A DNA stretch of 64,000 nucleotides from an uncultured Collinsella sp. (GTDB lineage: Bacteria > Actinomycetota > Coriobacteriia > Coriobacteriales > Coriobacteriaceae), in the NCBI GenBank assembly GCA_934647195.1, contig CAKUFD010000001.1, forward strand, positions 186,001-250,000, written 5' to 3'. Both the position numbers and the translations under genes were made by a program. Under the pieces are notes generated by a model. It was not told where the DNA came from, did not search any database, and worked only from the letters and a program-made list of their open reading frames with translations. Below are positions 34,295 to 45,600 of this stretch, in pieces; within the stretch, counting starts at the first letter, position 1; every line of letters begins with the position of its first letter.

Positions 34295-36085
34295 GTGGCT
34301 AAGAACAGTATGTTCAGCCGTTTCCTCGGCTACTACAAACCGCAGATGCACCTATTTGTCGCCGACACCGTCTGTGCGCTCGTGCTCGCCGGCATCGACC
34401 TGGCGTTTCCGATCATCCTACGCAGTCTGACGGGAGGCCTCTTTACGCAGGGGCAGGCTGCCATCATGCAGTCGCTCGGCCTTATCGCTATCGGTCTTGT
34501 TGTCATGTACGCCGTGCGCTGCGGCTGTCGCTATTTTGTCTCGGCCCAGGGTCACGTGATGGGTGCGCGCATGGAGTCCAAGATGCGCGAGGACTTGTTC
34601 GACCAGTATGAGCGCTTTAGCTTTGCCTATTTTGATAGCCATAGCTCGGGCGATATGATGAGCCGTGTGGTCAACGACCTGTTCGATATCTGCGAGGGTG
34701 CGCACCATCTGCCCGAATGGCTCATCATCTGCGGCGTCGAGGTCGTGGGCGCGTTCGTGATCCTCTTCACCATCAGCCCCGCTCTTTCGGGTGCGATGGC
34801 TGCGGTGACCGCCGTTCTCGTGGTGGTCATGGTGCGCCAGAATCTCAACATGAAGGCTGTCTTTAGCGACAATCGCAAGAAGATTTCTGAGGTGAATTCG
34901 CAGCTACAGGATTCGCTCTCGGGCATTCGCGTGGTCAAGTCGTTTGCAAACGAGCGCACCGAGCGTGCTAAGTTCCGCCGCGCCAACGACCGCTACTTGG
35001 ATTCCAAGGTCAACCAGTACCATGCCATGGGCACATACACGGCTACCTATGGCCTTATGAGCGGCGTGCTGTATTTTGTCGTTATCGTCTTGGGCGGCTG
35101 GCTGGTGGCGCAAAACGCGCTGAGTCCTGTCGATATGGCCACGTTTGCCCTGTATATCTCCCTGTTCTGCACGCCCATCGAGACGCTTGTCAATTCGACC
35201 GAGATGTTCCAGAAGGCCCTTGCCGGATTCAAGCGTATGGATGAGGTGCTCCAAACGGCGCCCGACGTGCAGGATAAACCGGATGCGCCGGAGCTGCAGG
35301 TAGAGGAGGGCGCCATCGAGTATCGCGATGTGTGCTTTAGCTACGATGACTGTGAGCTGGGCGACGACGGGCAAAATCGAGTACGCCCCGTTATCGATCA
35401 CATGAATCTCTCCATCAAGCCGGGCGAAACCATCGCGCTCGTCGGTCCTTCGGGCGGCGGCAAGTCGACAACATGTTCGCTGTTGCCGCGCTTCTACGAC
35501 GTGCAGTCCGGCTCCATCACGATTGACGGACAAGACGTGCGCGACGTGACGCAGGAGAGCCTGCGCCGCGCCATCGGCATCGTGCAGCAGGATGTGTATC
35601 TGTTCGACGGCACCATCCGCGACAACATTTCCTATGGTCGCCCCGGCGCGAGCGACGAGGATATCGCCGTTGCGGCCCAGCAGGCGAATATCCTCGAGTT
35701 TATCAAGAGCCTGCCCGATGACTTTGACACGGTGGTGGGCGAGCGCGGCAGTCGTCTTTCGGGCGGCCAGAAGCAGCGTATCGCCATTGCGCGCGTGTTC
35801 CTCAAAAATCCCGCCATCCTTATTTTGGATGAGGCGACAAGCGCTCTTGATAACGAGAGCGAAGAGGCCGTGCAGGAGTCGCTCGAGCGCTTGGCGGCCA
35901 ATCGCACTACGATCATCATCGCGCATCGCCTGTCTACCATTAAGGGTGCCGACGAGATCGCCACGGTGGAACGTGGGCAGGTCGTGGAGCGTGGCACACA
36001 TGAGCAGCTTCTCGCTCGCGGCGGCACGTATGCTCGCTACTATCGAATGCAGTTCGAAGGCGTGCGCGCGGCGCGCACCGAGTAA
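34295..36085 (+). CDS. ABC exporter, fused transmembrane and ATPase half-transporter
   Basis: A 596-aa MdlB/MsbA-type half transporter. Residues ~15-310 hold six transmembrane helices; residues ~345-590 are the nucleotide-binding domain with Walker A GPSGGGKST, signature LSGGQKQRIAIARV, Walker B ILILDEATSALD and the H-loop IIIAHRLSTI. The GTG at 34295 follows GGGAGGAG; the frame extends to 34193 through the leader hairpins and is not favoured. It probably works as a homodimer exporting a lipid, peptide or drug; substrate unknown. It is followed 15 bp later by an unknown membrane protein. Confidence 0.9.
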   Translation: MAKNSMFSRFLGYYKPQMHLFVADTVCALVLAGIDLAFPIILRSLTGGLFTQGQAAIMQSLGLIAIGLVVMYAVRCGCRYFVSAQGHVMGARMESKMREDLFDQYERFSFAYFDSHSSGDMMSRVVNDLFDICEGAHHLPEWLIICGVEVVGAFVILFTISPALSGAMAAVTAVLVVVMVRQNLNMKAVFSDNRKKISEVNSQLQDSLSGIRVVKSFANERTERAKFRRANDRYLDSKVNQYHAMGTYTATYGLMSGVLYFVVIVLGGWLVAQNALSPVDMATFALYISLFCTPIETLVNSTEMFQKALAGFKRMDEVLQTAPDVQDKPDAPELQVEEGAIEYRDVCFSYDDCELGDDGQNRVRPVIDHMNLSIKPGETIALVGPSGGGKSTTCSLLPRFYDVQSGSITIDGQDVRDVTQESLRRAIGIVQQDVYLFDGTIRDNISYGRPGASDEDIAVAAQQANILEFIKSLPDDFDTVVGERGSRLSGGQKQRIAIARVFLKNPAILILDEATSALDNESEEAVQESLERLAANRTTIIIAHRLSTIKGADEIATVERGQVVERGTHEQLLARGGTYARYYRMQFEGVRAARTE

Positions 36086-36100
36086 TACCCGAGGACATTG

Positions 36101-37060
36101 ATGGCTAAGAACGCACCCCTAACAGAAGACGAGGCACAGGAGCTCTTTTCAGAGCTTGACGATTCGGGCGTTATCGACCCGCTGCTGGCGCATCGCCGCA
36201 TGCGCGGGGGCGATGCGGGCAAAGCCGGCGACGAGGCAAGGCGCGAGGACGTTCAGGCAGGTCTTAACCTGCGCCGCGCTCGCCGCGCCAAGGTGGACCC
36301 TCTTTCCGAGCAGGACCCTTCTGGATCCAAGGCGGGCGAGGCCATCTCGCGCACCGCAATCCTGTGCATCGTTGGCGTCTTGCTGTTTGTGGTGGGCATG
36401 CAGATCGTCTACGGCGTGAGCCGCCGCCTGAATACGGCGAACCTCTCGGAGTGCGCGGACTATGAAACCGTGACCAACGCCATGCAGTCCGGCGTGGAGT
36501 GGGGCAACGGATTCACGCAGTTCCCGGAGCAATTTACGGTGGACGAGGCCGATGAGCGCACGGGCATCGTCGAGGTATCGGTAGTGGACACTCAGTCCAA
36601 AAACGAGCTGGAGTTGCTCTCCAACTCTCAAATTCAGGCATCGGCGCTTTCCACCAACGCTCTGCTTAACGAGAAAATCAACCGCGTGGTGTACAAGGTC
36701 TACGCGCTCACGGACGATAAAGGCAACTTTGCCCATGACCAGCTGTTTGGCTTTGTGCCTGCAACGGGTACGCGTCGGGCGATGCTCACGTTTGTGTGGA
36801 CCAAGGAGAAATCGGCCAATACGACGTATATCGATTGGAACCTCAAGATTATCGGCATGAACGACAAGCTCACCGATAAGATTCAGACCCAGGTGAACTC
36901 TGTGTCCTCGCTTACCGATGACACGCAGGTCAAGCAGTCTCAAATCGATGAAGAAAATGTTGAGCGCCAGATGGAGCACATGCTGCATGGTCGCGAGATC
37001 TTCCGCGGCGGTGCTTCTGAGAAGCAGCCTTCCGACGTCTTGCCACAGCCTTCCGAATAG
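36101..37060 (+). CDS. Hypothetical single-pass membrane protein
   Basis: A 319-aa protein I cannot name. The first ~85 residues are charged and cytosolic-looking (MAKNAPLTEDEAQELFSELD onward), then one transmembrane helix AILCIVGVLLFVVGMQIVYG, then a ~190-residue extracytoplasmic domain with alternating strands, including VVYKVYALTDDKGNF and MLTFVWTKEKSANTTYIDWN. The tail is hydrophilic. It is 15 bp after the ABC exporter gene, so an accessory role in export is possible but unproven. Confidence 0.75.
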   Translation: MAKNAPLTEDEAQELFSELDDSGVIDPLLAHRRMRGGDAGKAGDEARREDVQAGLNLRRARRAKVDPLSEQDPSGSKAGEAISRTAILCIVGVLLFVVGMQIVYGVSRRLNTANLSECADYETVTNAMQSGVEWGNGFTQFPEQFTVDEADERTGIVEVSVVDTQSKNELELLSNSQIQASALSTNALLNEKINRVVYKVYALTDDKGNFAHDQLFGFVPATGTRRAMLTFVWTKEKSANTTYIDWNLKIIGMNDKLTDKIQTQVNSVSSLTDDTQVKQSQIDEENVERQMEHMLHGREIFRGGASEKQPSDVLPQPSE

Positions 37061-37070
37061 AACGCCAGCG

Positions 37071-37127
37071 CGCCAACAGACGAATGCGACCTTTCTTTCG
37101 AAATGTGTCGATATGAGTCTGTTGGCG
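37071..37127 (+). promoter_or_regulatory. Hairpin upstream of carA
   Basis: A perfect 11-bp stem CGCCAACAGAC (37071-37081) / GTCTGTTGGCG (37117-37127) begins 10 bp after the preceding stop, with only a weak T tail. It may terminate the ABC unit or form part of a carA leader. I found no clear PyrR-binding or riboswitch pattern in 37128-37229. Confidence 0.45.
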
Positions 37128-37229
37128 TACTTCTATAAATTGTCGTGCCACAGTTGCCTTATATGACTAAAATACCTCCAGGCCTAAATGACCTTTAAGC
37201 CGGTACCGAGAGACCGAAAAGGAGAGAAC

Positions 37230-38675
37230 ATGGGCACGAACCTTGCGGCAGGCATTATGTCTGCCAAGGCTGCGCCAAGCGATTTGGCTCAGCGAATCAT
37301 GTCCCGCACCAGCAAAGGGTGCGCAAGCGCCGCGATCCTCATGCTCGCAGATGGGACGGTCTTTTACGGCCGCGCCTGCGGAGCTGCGGGTACGGCATGC
37401 GGCGAAGTTTGCTTTAACACTTCGCTCGAGGGATACTTCGAAGTTCTGACCGACCCCTCGTATGCTGGTCAGATCGTCACCATGACATACCCTCAGATTG
37501 GCAACTACGGCATCGATCCCGCCGATGTGCAAAGCGCGTATCCCGGCTCTGCCGAGCGCGGCGCCGTAACTCCTGCGCTTCGCGGCATGATCGTGCACGA
37601 TATGTGCCACACCCCTTCCAATTGGCGTAGCTCCATGAGCGTGCCCGAGTACCTCAAAAACAACAGCATCGTGGCGGTTGAGGGCATCGATACCCGTGCG
37701 CTCGTGCGCCACCTGCGCGATCACGGCGCTCAGCAGGGCATCATCTCAACGGAGATATTCGACCTGACGGAGCTTGCGGCAACGCTCGCTAAGGCGCCCG
37801 CATTGGTGGGCGAGAATCTGGTCAAGACCGTGGGCTGTGCGGATGAGTATCCGTATGCAGCTGCAGACCTGCCCGCCGCTCATGCGTTTGCCGACGCCGC
37901 CCCCGCACCCGCCAAGTATCGTGTGGTCGTGTACGACTGCGGCATCAAGCGCGGCATTCTCGAGGGCCTGGTGCGCGTTGGCTGTGAGCTCACGGTGGTG
38001 CCGTGGAACACTCCGGCTTCTCGCGTGCTGGAAATGAACCCCGACGGCGTCTTTCTTTCCAATGGCCCGGGCGACCCGGATGCCGTGGAAGAGACCTATG
38101 CCCAGGTACAGGAGCTCATTGGCAAGGTGCCGCTGTTTGGCATCTGCCTGGGCCATCAGATGATCAGCCTTGCCTGCGGTGCTCAGATGGAAAAGCTCAA
38201 GTTTGGACATCGCGGCGGAAACCAGCCGGTTATGAACCTCATCTCGCATCGCGTGGAGATCACGGCGCAAAACCACGGCTTTGGCCTGGTGTTCCCGAGC
38301 CTGGGCAAGCTTATCCCCGAGCTCTCCGGCGGCGAGACCGAGCATCCTGCCGATGGCGACCTGCGCGTATGGGCGCAGCGCGGCATCGCACCGGTGGTGC
38401 AAAATGAGCGCTTTGGGCGCATTCGCCTTACGCATATCAACCTCAATGACGGTACGGCCGAGGGTATCCAGCTGTTGGATAGCCCCGCCTTCTCCGTGCA
38501 GTATCACCCCGAGGCGGCCCCCGGTCCCACCGACGCCCATTACCTCTTTACGGCGTTTGCGCGTCTGGTGGATGGCGATGCCGATTACTTGGATATCGAC
38601 ATCTCCAAGGACCGCCTTGCCGGCTGGGTTTTTGATTCCGAGGATGTTCCCGCGGCGGCAGGCGCGCAGGCATAG
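37230..38675 (+). CDS. carA: Carbamoyl-phosphate synthase small subunit
   Basis: Glutaminase subunit delivering ammonia to CarB for pyrimidine and arginine synthesis. 481 aa, about 100 longer than usual. Class I amidotransferase motifs: the nucleophile C306 in LFGICLGHQM and YHPEAAPGP near the C-terminus. Extra length comes from a ~40-residue N-terminal extension and an insert of about 45 residues (PSLGKLIPELSGGE through RFGRIRL) between NHGF and the TH-x-NLNDGT block. ATG 37230 follows AAAAGGAGAG. Confidence 0.95.
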   Translation: MGTNLAAGIMSAKAAPSDLAQRIMSRTSKGCASAAILMLADGTVFYGRACGAAGTACGEVCFNTSLEGYFEVLTDPSYAGQIVTMTYPQIGNYGIDPADVQSAYPGSAERGAVTPALRGMIVHDMCHTPSNWRSSMSVPEYLKNNSIVAVEGIDTRALVRHLRDHGAQQGIISTEIFDLTELAATLAKAPALVGENLVKTVGCADEYPYAAADLPAAHAFADAAPAPAKYRVVVYDCGIKRGILEGLVRVGCELTVVPWNTPASRVLEMNPDGVFLSNGPGDPDAVEETYAQVQELIGKVPLFGICLGHQMISLACGAQMEKLKFGHRGGNQPVMNLISHRVEITAQNHGFGLVFPSLGKLIPELSGGETEHPADGDLRVWAQRGIAPVVQNERFGRIRLTHINLNDGTAEGIQLLDSPAFSVQYHPEAAPGPTDAHYLFTAFARLVDGDADYLDIDISKDRLAGWVFDSEDVPAAAGAQA

Positions 38676-38770
38676 ACCTGCGTAGCCGCCCACGCGGCGC
38701 TTCGATGCATCAGCTGCACGCTCACCGGCGCGGCCTGTGCAGGTTTCGCCGGTTTATCTAGGAGGTTTTC

Positions 38771-42073
<3,303 letters not shown>

Positions 42074-42133
42074 CGGCTTGCTCCTGACCGGTCGTAGCCG
42101 GAAGAGGGATCGCGAGCACTAATGACTTTCATG

Positions 42134-42162
42134 GGGCGTGGCCATGTGGCCGCGCCCTTTTT
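42134..42162 (+). terminator. Terminator after carB
   Basis: GGGCGTGGCC (42134-42143) / GGCCGCGCCC (42148-42157) with one G-U pair and five T. Confidence 0.9.
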
Positions 42163-42662
42163 GCGTTAGAGGCTGTTTTTGGCACGGTTTGGGACCGGCG
42201 CGAGGACACCTTGTATATCTATGAATGGTATTAGATTTTAGATAACAGTTTTCGCAGGTATAACCGTTTATCGAATAAGGTTCTGAGTATCAAAGTGAAT
42301 AAAAATACATAAATCGTATTGATTTATGTATATAGATGAGATTTAGGCGAATCGGTGGACTAATTGGTAAACGGAAAAATGGGTCTCTGAGCTGACGTTT
42401 TCTAAATCGCAGGTAATCATGTTAGGGGGTGAATGTTTACGTTAACAATTCCTTATGTTTGGATAATGCGGCATTAGTCGCTAAAACCATTCGCGGGCGT
42501 AAAGCAAGAGTTAGAGCCAACTTTAAGTTAAATCTAAGGTTGATTTTTAATGTCAATTCACTCTGTACCGAGGTTATGAATGCGCTCGCGCACTGTGCGG
42601 GCGAGCGAACCGCGAGGGACGACAGCCGTCTATCGGGGGCCTTAGAAAGGGGCGCTGCTGCC
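42163..42662. other. AT-rich 500-bp spacer before the glycosidase locus
   Basis: No gene is supported, although one frame runs on from 42429 into the GH2 gene. The stretch is AT-rich compared with its surroundings. It carries CGCAGGT at 42253-42259 and 42408-42414 and a perfect inverted repeat at 42305-42331. The promoter of the GH2 gene must lie here, but I could not single out a convincing -35/-10 pair. Confidence 0.6.
42305..42331. promoter_or_regulatory. Perfect AT-rich inverted repeat, possible operator
   Basis: ATACATAAATC (42305-42315) and GATTTATGTAT (42321-42331) around a 5-bp centre. The symmetry, low GC and position 330 bp before the GH2 start suit a dimeric repressor site; it has no T tail. 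Confidence 0.4.
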
Positions 42663-45600
42663 ATGGTGAAGAACGGTCGTATGGTCAGATGGGCGCGAGG
42701 GGCGGTGTGCGCGGCCGCGTTTGCAGCAGCCGCCTTTTCGTTCCCCGTGGCTCACGCGTGGGCGGCGGGCGCCGATACGGTACCCGAGCTGCGCTCACAA
42801 ACGCAGACCCAGATGAGCTCTGCTCCCGAGGTTTCTTATGTGAGCAACGTAAGCGACCCTACCCAGCGTACGGTTTCGTTTAACGACAACTGGAAGTTCA
42901 ACCTGGGTGACGCGAGCGGCGCTCAGGCGGCCTCCTTCGACGATTCGTCCTGGGAGTACGTCACGCTTCCTCACGATTACAGCATCGATCAGGACTATGC
43001 GTCCAACCTCGAGGCCGAGAGCGCTTATAAGCCGGGCGGTATCGGCTGGTATCGCAAGAGCTTCTTTGTCGATAAGGCTCTTGCCGGCAAGCAGGTTCGC
43101 ATTGATTTCGACGGTGTTTACATGGATGCCACCGTTTGGGTCAATGGCACCGAGCTGGGCAACCACCCCTACGGCTACACGCCTTTCTCCTTCGACCTCA
43201 CCCCGTATCTCAAGACGGGCGAGGAGAACACCATCGCTGTCAAGGTTAACCATCAGGTTCCCTCCAGTCGTTGGTACTCCGGTTCCGGCATCGGTCGTAA
43301 CGTCGACCTCGTGGTGACCAACAAGGTCTCCGTTGCCAAGGACGGCGTGCACGTGACCTCCCCCAGTCTGGAGAGCCAGGCCGGTGGCAACGTGACCACC
43401 AAGCTTTCCTCCACCGTTGTCAACAATGGTGACAAGGATGCCTCCGTGACGCTCGTGCAGACCATCTTCCCCAAGGGCGGCAATGCCGAGCAGGCTATTG
43501 GCACCGTGACCACCGACGCTCAGGCTGTGGCTGCAGGCGAGTCCAAGACCATCGAGTCCCAGATCAACGCCGCCAACCCGAGCCTGTGGTCCACCGAGAC
43601 CCCCAACCTCTACACGGTTCGCACCGAGGTCAAGGTTGATGGCGAGGTCGTTGACACCTACGACACGGTCTATGGCTATCGTTGGTTTAACTACGACGTC
43701 AACAACGGTTTTACCCTCAACGGTCAGAACGTCAAGCTCAAGGGCGTTTGCATGCATCACGACCAGGGTGCTCTGGGCTCCGTTGACGACCGCGCCGCCA
43801 TCGAGCGTCAGGTTCGCATCCTGAAGGAGATGGGCTGCAACTCCATCCGTACGTCTCACAACACGCCGTCTCGCGTGCTGGTTGAGGTGTGCGAGGAGCA
43901 GGGCATCCTGCTCGACGAGGAGATTTTCGACGGCTGGACCGATGCCAAGAACGGCAACAGCTACGACTACGCCCGCTTCTTCAATACAAAGGTCGGTGAC
44001 TCCAAGATCATCGGTGCCAAGTCCGATCAGGTTTGGGCCGAGTTCGACCTTAAGGCCACCATCGCTCGCGATTACAACTCTCCTTCGGTCATCATGTGGT
44101 CCGTGGGTAACGAGATGATCACCGGCGGCACCAAGCCGTTTGACGAGACTGCTCAGCTCAACCTCATTAAGTGGACCAAGGAGGCCGACCCCTCTCGCCC
44201 CGTGACGCTCGGCGATAATCAGCTCAAGAATGACTACTGGTGGTATAAGCCTGGCAACCTCGCTAACGCAGGAGGCCTGATCGGTATCAACTACGCCGAT
44301 GGCAGCAGGTACGATCAGCTGCATCGTAACAACCCGACGTGGAAGTTCTACGGCTCCGAGACCGTCTCGTCCGTTAACAGCCGTGGCGTCTATAACACGC
44401 TTGGGAGCCAGGAAGATGCAGGTGGGCATCAACTCACCTCCTACGATACGTCTTACGTAGGCTGGGGCCATTCGGCGTCTCAGGCATGGTATGACACCAT
44501 CACCCGCGACTTCGTTGCCGGTGAGTATGTCTGGACCGGTTTCGACTATCTGGGCGAGCCAACTCCGTGGAACGGCGTGAGCGCTGGCATCCAGGGTGGC
44601 GACTGGAGCATCGCGCCCAAGAACTCCTACTTTGGCATTATCGATACCGCGGGCTTGCCTAAGGATACATACTATCTGTACCAGAGCCAGTGGAACGACA
44701 ACCTGCACACGCTGCATATTCTTCCCGCGTGGAAGAACGATATGGTCAAGAAGGACAGCAGCGGCAACGTGAAGGTCGTTGTCTACACCGACGCCGCTGG
44801 CGTCGAGCTCTTCTTCACGCCTAAGGGCTCCACGACGCCTCAGTCGCTGGGCAAGAAGACGTTCACCAAGAAGACCACTGCTGCTGGCTACACCTATCAG
44901 ATTTATGAGGGCGAGGGCAAGAGCGGCACTACTGCCGAGAACCTCTGGCTCAGCTGGAACGTTCCCTATGCCGACGGCACCATCACCGCCAAGGCGTATG
45001 ACGAGAATGGCAACGTCGTTTCGACCGAGAACTGGGACGGCCGTCAGAGCGTGACGACCACCGGCGCTGCTACCAAGCTCGAGGCTTCGGTCGATCGCAC
45101 CGAGCTCTCTGGCGATGGCGACCTTGCCTACGTCACCGTGAGCGTTAAGGATCAGGATGGCAACATCGTTCCCGACGCCAAGAACAACGTGAAGTTTGAG
45201 GTTAGTGGTGCAGGCGAGCTTGCCGGCATCGACAACGGCAGCTCCCCCGACCATCAGTCCTATCGCGACAACAATCGCAATGCCTGGGCTGGTCAGCTGG
45301 TGGGTATCGTGCGCTCCAACGGCAAGGGTGGCGACATCACCGTCACCATGACCGCCGATGGCCTCGCTTCCACCACCGTGACGATTCCCTCTACCGCAAC
45401 GAGCGACCCTGCTGCGCCTAAGTCGATCACAAGCGTGACGTACTCCCGCTTCTACTATGTAAAGACTGGCAGCGAGCTCACCCTGCCCAAGCAGGTTGAC
45501 GTGAACTACTCCGACGGCACGACCGAGAAGAAGGACGTTGCATGGGAGAGTGTCAACAAGGATTCCCTTGCCAAGGCCGGTAACTTTACGGTTTCCGGTG

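Noticed and set aside
42429..42662. N-terminal extension of the GH2 protein by 78 residues
   Set aside because: The extension has no signal-peptide character and runs through AT-rich spacer DNA; the ATG at 42663 directly begins a good signal peptide.
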